From Caryophanales bacterium UBA2289 (GTDB taxonomy: Bacteria; Bacillota_I; Bacilli_A; Izemoplasmatales; Hujiaoplasmataceae): a DNA stretch of 45,894 nucleotides. Positions 17,764-25,861 of this stretch are shown here, one piece after another (the stretch's first letter is position 1; each line of letters starts with the position of its first letter). The position numbers and the translations under genes are program-made. The notes under the pieces were generated by a model. That model was not told where the DNA came from. It worked only from the letters and a program-made list of their open reading frames with translations, and searched no databases. Where the stretch lies: positions 1 through 45,894 of the forward strand of contig DDWJ01000037.1 in the NCBI GenBank assembly GCA_002345505.1, written 5' to 3'.

Positions 17764-17801
17764 AAAAAAAAGTGGGAAATCATTCAATAATGATTTCCTC
17801 A
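17764..17801 (-). terminator. Terminator of the fibre locus (after walJ-like gene)
   Basis: A 10-bp stem (GGAAATCATT/AATGATTTCC), extended by GTG/CAC beyond one mismatch, is followed by nine Ts on the minus strand. The stop codon of the gene is inside the hairpin loop and arm. Confidence 0.9.
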
Positions 17802-18571
17802 CTAGGTTCATTTTGTTTGGCCGCAATCAATTTGTACAGCGAAATATCAACGCCTTGATCATAAAAAGCTCGTTTGTATGCGTTTAATGCCAAGTGTTCT
17901 AAGTTACATTCTCTTGAGAGATGAGCTAGCACAATATATTTTGTATTTTCACCAGCTAGATTAAGCAAAAGATTTGCACTGTCATCGTTTGACAAGTGCC
18001 CTTGATCATCTAAAATTCTTCTTTTTAGCTGCCAAGGTCTTGAACTTTCTAAAAGCATCTCAACTTCATGATTACTTTCGATAATATAGCAATCAGCATT
18101 CCTTAAGTTTTCATATTGTTTTATCGGGAAATATCCTGTATCAGTTACATAGACTAAGGACTTATCATTTTCGATAAATCTATATCCTAGAGGTTCAGCT
18201 GCGTCATGATATATAGCAAATGGTAAAACTTTAAAATCAAATAATTCCAAAGTTTCATTTTCTTTTACAATCATAAACAAATCATGATCAATATCTCCAT
18301 AATAGCGCTTATCTAGAGCATTGAATGTGCCTTCGCTTAAGATTATTTTCATCTTATGATTTTTTGCTAAAACCCTTAAACCAGCGACATGATCTGCATG
18401 TTCATGAGTAATAAAAACAGCATTTAACTCATTTAAATCCTTATTCTTTTCTTTTAATCTATATACCAATTGACGGTAGCTTAAACCACAATCAATCAAT
18501 ATTTTTGAGTTTCCTATTTCTATGTAAGTAGCGTTAGCGGCTGAACCGCTTGCTAAAACTATCGCTTTCAT
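17780..18571 (-). CDS. walJ: WalJ/YycJ-like metallo-beta-lactamase-fold hydrolase
   Basis: A 263-residue cytosolic metallohydrolase. It starts AIVLASGSAANATYIE, has the metal motif ITHEHADHVAGL, a further His in YHDAAEPLGYRF, the Asp in VYVTDTGYF, and ESNHEVEML, all arranged as in the YycJ/WalJ family (a possible 5'-3' DNA exonuclease). WalJ normally accompanies the WalRK two-component system; here it follows a signal peptidase gene instead. Its ATG overlaps the sipW stop (ATGA), so it is translated with it. The position is odd and may be incidental; I infer no role in fibre formation. Confidence 0.85.
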   Translation of the reverse strand: MKAIVLASGSAANATYIEIGNSKILIDCGLSYRQLVYRLKEKNKDLNELNAVFITHEHADHVAGLRVLAKNHKMKIILSEGTFNALDKRYYGDIDHDLFMIVKENETLELFDFKVLPFAIYHDAAEPLGYRFIENDKSLVYVTDTGYFPIKQYENLRNADCYIIESNHEVEMLLESSRPWQLKRRILDDQGHLSNDDSANLLLNLAGENTKYIVLAHLSRECNLEHLALNAYKRAFYDQGVDISLYKLIAAKQNEPSEEIIIE

Positions 18572-19185
18572 TCGTCATCCTTCATTTCTTCTTTTAGCTG
18601 TTCCTTCAATTCTTCAATTAACTGAAGTTTTTCTTCTTCCAACTCGGCTTCTTTTTTCTTCGACAAGAGTTTAATAATATTCTTGAATTCTATAACTCCA
18701 ATCAGTAAGAACACAATTGTAATTAATGCAAAAAGCATATTAATGCTATTAACAAACAAGACCTCATAAATAGAACCCAAGAATCCAGATTTTGATACAT
18801 ATTTACCTATGATTAAGTCTTGAGAAAAATTAACTTCCCAATCTTCAGAATCAAAATTATTATCCCCTTTAGTCGTTATTAATCCTGTTATTGGATCAAT
18901 ATATTCGATTCTGTGGGTTATGATAAGTTCTTGCTGATCAGATCTTCTAAAACTTATAATATCTCCTTCAAAAAACTCTTCTTCATTAGTGTCAATAAAA
19001 ATTAAATCCCCTGCCATTATTGTGTCTTCCATTGAAGGAGTAATTACATAAAGAATTGCACGATTAAAAACACTCGGAATCTCTTTATTTTTTAAAGAAA
19101 TTCCCAAGTGAACCATCATTATCATCGCAAGCGCAATAAAAACAAAGGGAAGAAAATAAAATATTTTTTTTATAATTACCTTCAT
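18568..19185 (-). CDS. sipW: SipW-type signal peptidase I (second copy)
   Basis: Membrane signal peptidase of the ER/SipW type (S26B). The catalytic Ser lies in ITPSMEDTIMAGDLIFI; His replaces the usual bacterial Lys in ITHRIEYI; and the conserved Asp-containing TKGDNNFDSEDWEV follows. N-terminal helix about residues 8-28 and C-terminal helix about 143-165 anchor it. After the second helix is a cytosolic tail of some 38 residues, highly charged and helical (KKKEAELEEEKLQLIEELK), which resembles a coiled coil. In Bacillus, SipW processes TasA and TapA; here the gene follows a TasA-like gene across a hairpin terminator, so processing of the local exported proteins is the likely role. Confidence 0.9.
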   Translation of the reverse strand: MKVIIKKIFYFLPFVFIALAMIMMVHLGISLKNKEIPSVFNRAILYVITPSMEDTIMAGDLIFIDTNEEEFFEGDIISFRRSDQQELIITHRIEYIDPITGLITTKGDNNFDSEDWEVNFSQDLIIGKYVSKSGFLGSIYEVLFVNSINMLFALITIVFLLIGVIEFKNIIKLLSKKKEAELEEEKLQLIEELKEQLKEEMKDDE

Positions 19186-19201
19186 GCGAAATTCTCCTCA
19201 T

Positions 19202-19229
19202 AAAAAACGAAGTATTTAAACTCCGTTTT
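19202..19229 (-). terminator. Intra-locus terminator before sipW copy 2
   Basis: A 9-bp stem including one G-U pair (AAAACGGAG/CTTCGTTTT) runs directly into six Ts on the minus strand. It lies between a TasA-like gene and a signal peptidase gene, and probably reduces downstream expression. Confidence 0.75.
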
Positions 19230-19235
19230 AAACAG

Positions 19236-19838
19236 TTACATTGTTCCTGTAAAAATCATTGTGGTTAGAGGCGACCAAATACCTTCTTGATCGTAAGTAA
19301 TTTCCAAGAAAATGCTAACAATTATGTCTTCCGAAGCATATTCATTACTTACTTTAAAACCATCATACTTAATTGAAGTAATCAAAACATTTGGAATTGA
19401 ATCCTCGAGTAGCCCATCAAAATACCAGTATCCATCTGTTTCATAAAAGAAGCTCGGATTCATAGTGACTACTAGATGTTCATCATCTTGTACGTTTTGA
19501 TAATTTTTTAGAATTGGCGAAGAGAATGAGTATGTATAATTGAGGCTATCATACGTAACATCAATTTTAGTATACTCTACTTTTATTCTTAGATATAAAC
19601 TATCATCTGGGGACAGATTGGTAATTGAAATATTTTCAGACAACAATTCAACTTCTGGATATATTACACTTTGAGTTACGAACTCACCACCTAAATCGTA
19701 AATAATCCCCGTCACTCCACCACCAAAAGGATTAACATATCCAGTTTGGTTAAGCATAAACCAAGCAAAAGAGGTGACTACAAACAAAAATGCAGAAGCT
19801 ATCAATGCTATTAGTGATAGCGTAAAGCGTTTTTTCAT
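19236..19838 (-). CDS. SipW-type exported protein, TasA/camelysin-like
   Basis: A 200-residue exported protein. It opens with a lysine pair, a hydrophobic helix and the end VTSFAWFMLNQ, the (S/T)-x-A-W-F pattern seen at signal cleavage regions of SipW-dependent proteins. The mature part is beta-rich and contains NISITNLSPDDSLYLRIKVEYT, typical of the beta-sandwich of TasA/camelysin-like proteins. It lacks the EG-x-D-x-D motif of its two upstream relatives. AGAGG lies eight bases before the ATG chosen; a GTG three codons earlier is less likely. It lies 20 bp after the DUF2357-like gene. Possible minor fibre subunit; the function is inferred from family and context. Confidence 0.7.
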   Translation of the reverse strand: MKKRFTLSLIALIASAFLFVVTSFAWFMLNQTGYVNPFGGGVTGIIYDLGGEFVTQSVIYPEVELLSENISITNLSPDDSLYLRIKVEYTKIDVTYDSLNYTYSFSSPILKNYQNVQDDEHLVVTMNPSFFYETDGYWYFDGLLEDSIPNVLITSIKYDGFKVSNEYASEDIIVSIFLEITYDQEGIWSPLTTMIFTGTM

Positions 19839-19858
19839 TTTAATCACCTCTTTATTTC

Positions 19859-21400
19859 TTATTTATTTTGCGATTGTCTTGCGCGTTCGGCTTTTTCTAA
19901 TAACTCCATAGCGCGATTGATTTTCTTCTTTTTAGCTAGTCTTTCTTGAGCTAACTGTTTCTTTCTTTGAAGCTCAAGTCTTCTTTCTTCAGCTTTTCTA
20001 GCTTCTTTTTCCGCTTTTATCTTAGCTTGTCTATTCTTTAGCTCATCACGATAATTATTTAGATGTAACATCGCTAAAGCCTTTTCCGTTTCAATATCTT
20101 TTAAGTTTTCTCTTTTAACTTTTTCAATATCACGGTAAACTTTTACTATTTCATTTTGAACTTCAATTTTTTTATTAAGATCTTTTTCATCTTCAGGATT
20201 ATAAGTATAGTTAATAAAATCTAAAAAAGCTCCATCAGCTATTTCCAATAACTTCTTGTGAATTATTTCTATACTCTTATCTTTAGGAATTCCAGCTTCA
20301 GTTAAAGTATTATATCGTTCAATATTATCTTTTTTGATTTGTTCTAAGAAATATTGGTTGAGAGTTTCATCTTTAAAGATATATTCTCCCGATTCAAGAT
20401 ACTTGTCCTGTTCGACATTATGTAAAACTTTAGCAGCTTTAACTTTTCGATATGTAAATGGTTGTTCGTGTGAAAGGGCAAATTCTTCAATTTGATTATT
20501 AGCGACCGTTGCATATAGAACCATCATTGTGTTTTCTATTTGTCTGATGTATTCTTCATCAAATTGTACATTTCTTTCCAAAACATCGACTTCATAACCA
20601 ACCCTGTCCACTGTATCAAGGAATAACCATAAGTCATAACATTGAGAGAATTCAATGTTTTTCATGATAATATTAGTCTTCATGATTGGCGGTCTTACTG
20701 GTGGGAAACTTGCCATTGCTCGCATGAATTTTGAGTTTTTATAATTACTCATCATGTCTCTTAAATTTTTCATGCGGTCAAATAATTCTTGGTTCTTCTT
20801 ACAAACCGCATCATCTACCATGTTACGTTTAATTTTTAAAGTAATGTCAAAATCAATGTTAGCTCCTAAGTATTCAACCGTTGAATTAACTTTCAAGAAA
20901 TTAACGTATTCAGTATTCATCTTATGATTAATTAGTCTGAATCTAATTTCAATAAACGTATAAACTTTATCAACTAATGTCATTAGAAAGCGGTTTTCAT
21001 AAGTCCCTAGTTCTTGTTCGGAATAGGTGGTTAAAAGCTTTGTAGGCTGAATTTCACCTTTCCTATTAGTCTTTTTGATTAATTGTGTGTTTGCGGCTAA
21101 ATGTCTGATTGTATTAGAATCAATCTTCTTTGCTCTTTCAACTGGTACTACTTCTGAAACCTTCTTTAAGGTTTCTTTTGGTGAACGCATCAATTTATCT
21201 AATATTGGTATTATACCTTCGATATTCTTTAACCAACTGTCGTCGAATATTCTTCTTTCACGACGTTCTTTTTGATATAATTCTAACTTTGAACTTTCAA
21301 TCAAGTTTAAATACTGCTTGGCAAAATCATCTAAACGATTGACACCTTCAAAGGTTGTGTTAATTTTCTTATAGTAACGTTTAGCGGTTCCTTCTTCCAT
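19859..21400 (-). CDS. DUF2357-like partner of McrB-like ATPase
   Basis: A 513-residue soluble protein without signal or membrane segments. The segment ELGTYENRFLMTLVDKVYTFI resembles the ENRF signature of DUF2357 proteins, which are commonly encoded beside McrB-like ATPases. The region up to about residue 330 is mixed helix/strand. From about 400 onward it is almost wholly charged helix, ending in a basic coiled coil (KAEKEARKAEERRLELQRKK). The PD-(D/E)XK nuclease normally fused to or paired with DUF2357 is not seen, so a restriction role is unlikely. It lies 10 bp after the ATPase gene, with a strong ribosome site. It probably acts with the ATPase on the cytosolic face. The actual function is unknown. 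Confidence 0.55.
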   Translation of the reverse strand: MEEGTAKRYYKKINTTFEGVNRLDDFAKQYLNLIESSKLELYQKERRERRIFDDSWLKNIEGIIPILDKLMRSPKETLKKVSEVVPVERAKKIDSNTIRHLAANTQLIKKTNRKGEIQPTKLLTTYSEQELGTYENRFLMTLVDKVYTFIEIRFRLINHKMNTEYVNFLKVNSTVEYLGANIDFDITLKIKRNMVDDAVCKKNQELFDRMKNLRDMMSNYKNSKFMRAMASFPPVRPPIMKTNIIMKNIEFSQCYDLWLFLDTVDRVGYEVDVLERNVQFDEEYIRQIENTMMVLYATVANNQIEEFALSHEQPFTYRKVKAAKVLHNVEQDKYLESGEYIFKDETLNQYFLEQIKKDNIERYNTLTEAGIPKDKSIEIIHKKLLEIADGAFLDFINYTYNPEDEKDLNKKIEVQNEIVKVYRDIEKVKRENLKDIETEKALAMLHLNNYRDELKNRQAKIKAEKEARKAEERRLELQRKKQLAQERLAKKKKINRAMELLEKAERARQSQNK

Positions 21401-21410
21401 AAAAAACCTC

Positions 21411-23048
21411 CTAAACTAACTTCTGTAGGTTTTTAATGAAACCAACTGATTCTTCAAAAGCGTTTTTACCGAATATTTTCTTGATTTGATTAATTAATTC
21501 CGTTAATTCACTTTGTAAGAATGCTAAGTTTAAACTTTCAAATTTACGTAAAACCTTATAAGCAAAAATGTAATCTAAAGCATCAAGTTCAGTTCCACCA
21601 CATGCAACATAAACAGGGACAAATTTATAAACTTGAGTCATGATTCTGTTACCGAAGGCGATACGGAAATGAGCTTGGATATATTTATCTAAAATTTTGA
21701 AGTTATTAAGTGTTTCTTCACTAATTGGAAATTTGTAGAAAGCTTCATCAAACAATTCTTGTAAGTAAGCACTAGACATATGAATTGGTTTAGTTTCTGG
21801 TGCTTGGAAATATTCACCTTTACTATCGAATTCTAGAGAAATAGCACGGTCATAAACTTTATCGGTAATTGTAAATGTTGAGTCATCCTTATTGGCTGTA
21901 CCAACAAACCAAATGTTAAGCGGTACAGTTATCTTTCCATTGATAACTTTTAATGGATCAGATGGTTTAGAATCTGGAACTAAGTCAATTTTCCATTCGT
22001 TTGGATCTGGCATTTCCATAATTGACAAGAATTCAGCGAAGTAATATTCAATTCTCGCTAAGTTCATTTCATCCAGTACGATTAATGTAACGTCTTTTCT
22101 ATAGATAGCTTCATACAAAGATTTTAAAAAGTCTGTTTCATTAAATCTTTTCGTAAATTCATTCAAATAACCAAGAATTTCTGCACGGTCACGCCATGCA
22201 GGTTGAACTGAAATCATTGCGGCTGGATTATCGAAGAATTTACCCATAGCATAAGGCAGAGACGTTTTCCCTGTACCAGAAATACCTTCTAGGATAATAA
22301 TCTTAGAAGCTGCCATACCGGCAAAGAAGTATGAAACCATTCTTGGTGTGTAATATAGTTTTAACTGCGATGCAGCAAAGTTAACAAATCTTGTGACTAA
22401 CTCTGGTAAAGCGACATAATCACTATCTTCCATATAGATGTGAGTGTCTTTACCAGCATATTCTTTATCTACAGCAATTAGTTTAACGAATCTTGATGGT
22501 CCGACTGGAGCAGTTGGTTGTGGTGCATCAGATGAACCAGAAGCAACCATTGCGGCTGATGAGCTTAGCGGACCAGTTCCACTATATGCAGGTTGCATAC
22601 TTCCACTTGCCTTACCATAATAAACTTCTCCTGTTTCTCCACTTCTTGCATTGATTCCTAATTGCGATACTTTCATAGCTAATATTTGGTTCTTTTCATC
22701 GATAAGATCGATTACTTTTTCGTTTAACCCAGCGATTTCTTCGATGAGTTCATTCTTTTCAATTTCGATTCTTCTAAATGAAAAATATTTCTTAATCCAT
22801 AAATAGATACGTAAAACTAAAAAAATGATTAGGGAAAAATTGAGCACTGCGGCTACAACTACCATAATCCAAGATAAAGTATTAAATTCATACAAAACAG
22901 AATCTTCTATTAAAAGATTCCAGTAATCAACGATATTTTCAAATAAACGTTTTAATATATTATTCCAAATAGCTTCTTTAAAAAAGAAAACTATGTCGTA
23001 CCATATTTCAACAAAAAGGTCAACGTAAAACGCTGAAAATTCTTTCAT
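21411..23048 (-). CDS. Membrane-anchored McrB-like AAA+ ATPase
   Basis: A 545-residue protein. A hydrophobic helix (about residues 48-75, WIMVVVAAVLNFSLIIFLVL) is followed by a coiled coil (about 80-120) and a Gly/Ser/Pro-rich linker. The AAA+ module has Walker A GISGTGKTSLPYA near 255, Walker B VLDEMNLARIEYYFAEFL near 322, typical of McrB-like proteins, and GTANKDDSTFTITDKVYDRA near 383, the counterpart of the McrB NTxD segment. A C-terminal helical lid follows. GGGGG lies eight bases before the ATG chosen, and a TTG six codons earlier is unlikely. Flanked by a signal peptidase and a DUF2357-like gene. Remodelling of a membrane or fibre assembly is inferred, not shown. Confidence 0.75.
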   Translation of the reverse strand: MKEFSAFYVDLFVEIWYDIVFFFKEAIWNNILKRLFENIVDYWNLLIEDSVLYEFNTLSWIMVVVAAVLNFSLIIFLVLRIYLWIKKYFSFRRIEIEKNELIEEIAGLNEKVIDLIDEKNQILAMKVSQLGINARSGETGEVYYGKASGSMQPAYSGTGPLSSSAAMVASGSSDAPQPTAPVGPSRFVKLIAVDKEYAGKDTHIYMEDSDYVALPELVTRFVNFAASQLKLYYTPRMVSYFFAGMAASKIIILEGISGTGKTSLPYAMGKFFDNPAAMISVQPAWRDRAEILGYLNEFTKRFNETDFLKSLYEAIYRKDVTLIVLDEMNLARIEYYFAEFLSIMEMPDPNEWKIDLVPDSKPSDPLKVINGKITVPLNIWFVGTANKDDSTFTITDKVYDRAISLEFDSKGEYFQAPETKPIHMSSAYLQELFDEAFYKFPISEETLNNFKILDKYIQAHFRIAFGNRIMTQVYKFVPVYVACGGTELDALDYIFAYKVLRKFESLNLAFLQSELTELINQIKKIFGKNAFEESVGFIKNLQKLV

Positions 23049-23089
23049 TAATGCTATCCCCCACAAAAGTCCAGGCGCAGTAAAGAATT

Positions 23090-23794
23090 TTAGTCTTGTT
23101 GATCTTTATTATCCTTCTCCGCCTTTAATTGTGCTTCCGCTTCTAGTTGTGCTCTTGCGGCAGCTAAAGCCTCTTCTTGCATTTTAACTCTGTCTTCTTT
23201 ACTTTTTTGTACATTGTATTCAGCGTAAACTTTCATGAACTTGATAATCTCATAAGCTAATAAAGCTAAGCATGGGACAACAATAAATAGGAAAAAACCA
23301 AGACTAGATTTTAAGAATCCGGTAAATCCATCAACAAATCCACCAAAATTAGCTATAGATTTCCCAGTCCATACAGCGTAGATATCATCTTCCCAAATGA
23401 AAGGGTCATTATTATCTTCATTATCACCTTTGGTGATAAATTGAATTCTAGTGCCGTAGTCAATTTTTTCTTCAATTCTATGGGTATTATAGTAATATAC
23501 AATTCTGCCTTCAACAATTTCAGTTTTTCTATAAGTTATTACATCACCCTTATTCAAATCTTCAGGATTAAAATCAGTGTCAACAAAAATCAAGTCACCT
23601 TTTTCGAAAGTAGGCGCCATTGAATTGGATTGCACTGACATTGAGGTTATACCTAAAAAAGAAATTGAATTCTCATCTTTTTCTGAAAAAAGTCCAAATA
23701 TCGCATATACAAAAACAATAAATAAAACAACGTAAAAAGTAATATTTAGTATTTTTTTTACTTTGTTATTTTTTATCAATATTGATTCTCCCAT
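23090..23794 (-). CDS. sipW: SipW-type signal peptidase I (first copy)
   Basis: A 234-residue S26B-type signal peptidase. N-terminal helix about residues 15-35; catalytic Ser in SNSMAPTFEKGDLIFV; catalytic His in NTHRIEEKI; conserved Asp region ITKGDNEDNNDPF; second helix about 160-185. A tail of roughly 45 residues (KEDRVKMQEEALAAARAQLE onward) is cytosolic, Ala/Glu/Lys-rich and helical. Together with the other copy it makes two distinct SipW enzymes within 5 kb, each ending in a charged helix. It is downstream of two SipW-type substrates, which fits local processing. It has a strong ribosome site and a possible promoter of its own about 45 bp upstream. Confidence 0.92.
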   Translation of the reverse strand: MGESILIKNNKVKKILNITFYVVLFIVFVYAIFGLFSEKDENSISFLGITSMSVQSNSMAPTFEKGDLIFVDTDFNPEDLNKGDVITYRKTEIVEGRIVYYYNTHRIEEKIDYGTRIQFITKGDNEDNNDPFIWEDDIYAVWTGKSIANFGGFVDGFTGFLKSSLGFFLFIVVPCLALLAYEIIKFMKVYAEYNVQKSKEDRVKMQEEALAAARAQLEAEAQLKAEKDNKDQQD

Positions 23795-23838
23795 TTATTT
23801 CACTCCTCATTTAAGTAATAAAAGATTTACATCTTACT

Positions 23839-23844
23839 ATTATA
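23839..23844 (-). promoter_or_regulatory. Possible internal promoter before sipW copy 1
   Basis: A consensus TATAAT on the minus strand lies about 45 bp before the sipW start, in a T-rich context. No convincing -35 hexamer was found 16-18 bp upstream. It would allow ATPase and peptidase expression independent of the riboswitch. Confidence 0.35.
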
Positions 23845-23944
23845 TAGCAAAAAAATCTTTTTTTCACTATAAAAATGAGAAATGGCCAAAAAAAGTTACA
23901 CTTATAAACAAAAAGCATCAAATATAATCAATTTCCCATAAGGG

Positions 23945-23975
23945 AACACAACTTAGGAATATCCTAAGTTGTGTT
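23945..23975. terminator. Strong hairpin after the main TasA-like gene
   Basis: A perfect 14-bp stem (AACACAACTTAGGA/TCCTAAGTTGTGTT) with a 3-nt loop starts about 20 bp after the gene's stop. It has no good T-run on the minus strand. A second small hairpin (TTCCC/GGGAA) partly overlaps it. It may attenuate transcription or protect the 3' end of the upstream mRNA, giving more subunit than processing enzyme. Confidence 0.5.
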
Positions 23976-23995
23976 TATAATTTAAAGTTTATTCG

Positions 23996-24895
23996 TTATT
24001 CAATAATTGAGAATCCAAAACTAATATCGAAGAAAGCTCTAATTATATCATTACTAGCATCTTGATCCCAACCTTCAATGAAAATTACAACTGTAACTAA
24101 AGTTGGTGTGTTTGGTTGTAAAGAATATAAACTAGCAGTTGCTCCAGTAGGATTAGCTACAGCAACTGTAGGAGCATCTGCTGTAGGTGCACCAATTGGA
24201 GATTGACCTGTAACAGGAATTTCTTCATCATAATCATGATCATTACCATAAACATATGTTTGGCTCAATGTAGTCGCATCATCAAATGTGAAAGCTACTT
24301 GTACTGCATTTGATATAGCTGTTTGAGCTCCGGTATTACCTGCTGAAGAAGAAATAACAAGATTAGTCAAAGCTACATTTTGAGCTTCACTAGATTGAGA
24401 TAATAAATATAACTCTATAGTCACATAATGTCCTGTTGATGAATCGGCAGTAGCTGCTGAATAAGTAGGTGAAACAGCTGGACCAGCCATAACAGCGTTA
24501 ATGTTATTAATGTAAGTTAAACTAATAGCTGTTGTTGTGCTACCTCCACCTAAAACTGTTGAAGGCTGTAGTCTCCATGGTTTTGTAGGGTCTAAAACAC
24601 CTGATCCTGGTGAAGTTTCATCGAAGAAATATCCTTTGCTTTCTAAATAATCAAAATCAATTGAGTTTTCATAATATGCAGCATCAACTAAATGAGCCGG
24701 AATGTCTTCACCAGCATCTAGTCTATTTTTAGCCTTAATCAAAAGGTTTTCTGCAGCTGTAACTTGCAAGTTAATACCTTCAACTGTTGTATCACTTGAT
24801 ACTGTAAACCATGCATAAGTTGAACCAATAGTTGCGATAAACGCAAATAGTAATACGATTCCCGAAAGAATCACTTTGTTTCTTAAACTTTTCAT
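23996..24895 (-). CDS. SipW-type exported fibre protein, TasA/camelysin-like
   Basis: A 299-residue exported protein with signal region MKSLRNKVIL, a hydrophobic helix, then GSTYAWFTVSSD, the classic AWFT end of SipW substrates. The mature part is Ala/Thr/Ser-rich, neutral to acidic and beta-rich, with very few charged residues in the centre. The C-terminal end VVIFIEGWDQDASNDI followed by FFDISFGFSI shares a motif with the protein encoded just upstream and with other SipW-dependent proteins. It is bounded downstream by a strong hairpin, consistent with a subunit made in excess. A major fibre or matrix subunit is the best guess. Confidence 0.75.
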   Translation of the reverse strand: MKSLRNKVILSGIVLLFAFIATIGSTYAWFTVSSDTTVEGINLQVTAAENLLIKAKNRLDAGEDIPAHLVDAAYYENSIDFDYLESKGYFFDETSPGSGVLDPTKPWRLQPSTVLGGGSTTTAISLTYINNINAVMAGPAVSPTYSAATADSSTGHYVTIELYLLSQSSEAQNVALTNLVISSSAGNTGAQTAISNAVQVAFTFDDATTLSQTYVYGNDHDYDEEIPVTGQSPIGAPTADAPTVAVANPTGATASLYSLQPNTPTLVTVVIFIEGWDQDASNDIIRAFFDISFGFSIIE

Positions 24896-24948
24896 ATTTT
24901 TCTCCTTTATTTTTTCTTTATATTTTTAATTTTTTATCTTTGTAAAAA

Positions 24949-25716
24949 TTAAAACTCATCTTCATATATCTTGATAACAGAGAACTTCATATCTAATTTC
25001 ACTCCGCCACCGAAGATATCATTGGTGTGATCTTTGTCAACACCTTCATACCACACGATAATTGTTACTTTGATTGTTTCTTGTGGTTCAAATTCTGTAA
25101 ATTCTTGATACATTACTTTATCAATACTGTAAAATTGTTCTGTCAACGGTTCTAACTCACCTGGAGCGTCACCTTTTTCTGATTGGACCTTAGCGTATGT
25201 AACTCCAACACCATCAATTATTACTCTCACTCTAATCGCTTCTTCTGCACCTTTTAGAGCTGATAAGATATTGATTGTTGCACTAATATCTAATTTATAA
25301 TCGCCTGCGTTCTCAACATAGAATGTATGAGCAATGTATGAGAAACTATTGTGTGGTCCATCAATGCTTGTCATTTCCTCATCACTTGGTATGCAGACTT
25401 CCATACCTTGTGAACCGTCGTAGTACTCAGTTCCGCATAATCCAGTCATTCCTTGATTGTCATCAACTTTTTCGGAAACAATCCTTGTTTTATACTGTTT
25501 TGTATCAGCGAATTCATACATGCTAATGCCAGCTTCTTTAGCTGTCCCATCAATACTGAAGGTAAAATTACCTACAAGAGTTCCATAATACGATACTGCG
25601 AAAATCATAAACACTAATACTGCACTTACTACAATTCCCAATCGACTTGCTTTGGCAATTTTAGCCGCTTTTGAGGCATTTACAATATGAACTGCTAATT
25701 TAGTCTTTTGACTCAT
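24949..25716 (-). CDS. Membrane-anchored TasA-like protein, first gene after riboswitch
   Basis: A 255-residue protein with a basic cytosolic N-terminus of about 25 residues, one hydrophobic helix (LGIVVSAVLVFMIFAVSYY) and a mostly extracellular beta-rich body. It lacks the AWF cleavage pattern of its neighbours. Its end, VTIIVWYEGVDKDHTNDI then MKFSVIKIYE, matches the 299-residue neighbour, so it is a homologue. Two Cys (CGTEYYDGSQGMEVC) could form a disulfide. The ATG chosen has GGGGGG 12 bases upstream; a TTG seven codons earlier overlaps that site and is rejected. Possibly an anchor or initiator for the fibre, as TapA is for TasA (inference). Confidence 0.65.
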   Translation of the reverse strand: MSQKTKLAVHIVNASKAAKIAKASRLGIVVSAVLVFMIFAVSYYGTLVGNFTFSIDGTAKEAGISMYEFADTKQYKTRIVSEKVDDNQGMTGLCGTEYYDGSQGMEVCIPSDEEMTSIDGPHNSFSYIAHTFYVENAGDYKLDISATINILSALKGAEEAIRVRVIIDGVGVTYAKVQSEKGDAPGELEPLTEQFYSIDKVMYQEFTEFEPQETIKVTIIVWYEGVDKDHTNDIFGGGVKLDMKFSVIKIYEDEF

Positions 25717-25802
25717 ACCGCAAACGAATCCCCCCAATCTTTTCTAAGACTTGGCTTTATTATACTAAAAAAGCCATCACCTTGTCGAGTACATTTTCTA
25801 AA

Positions 25803-25824
25803 TTAGGGCTAATTTGTGCCCTAA
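25803..25824 (-). terminator. Second hairpin in the riboswitch 1 leader
   Basis: A 7-bp perfect stem (TTAGGGC/GCCCTAA) with an 8-nt loop lies just after the riboswitch terminator on the minus strand. It is followed by only three Ts. It may be a back-up terminator or a spacer hairpin. Confidence 0.35.
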
Positions 25825-25829
25825 GAATT

Positions 25830-25861
25830 AAAAAATGCCCTCATCTTTACAGATAACGGCA
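25830..25861 (-). terminator. Expression-platform terminator of riboswitch 1
   Basis: On the minus strand TGCCGTTATCT pairs with AGATGAGGGCA (11 positions, one G-G mismatch, one G-U) with a 4-nt loop, then six Ts. The first five bases of the 5' arm belong to the 3' strand of aptamer P1, so the two structures exclude each other. Confidence 0.85.

Noticed and set aside
19859..23048. A McrBC-type restriction system
   Set aside because: No nuclease motif or methyl-DNA binding domain is visible in either protein, the ATPase is membrane-anchored, and the neighbours are export genes.
23441..23623. Small plus-strand ORFs opposite the sipW, pgk, thiolase and adhesin genes
   Set aside because: They lack ribosome sites and similarity, and lie wholly inside well-supported genes on the other strand.
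24949..25737. Longer start (TTG) for the first gene after riboswitch 1
   Set aside because: The added seven codons cover the GGGGGG ribosome site that serves the internal ATG.
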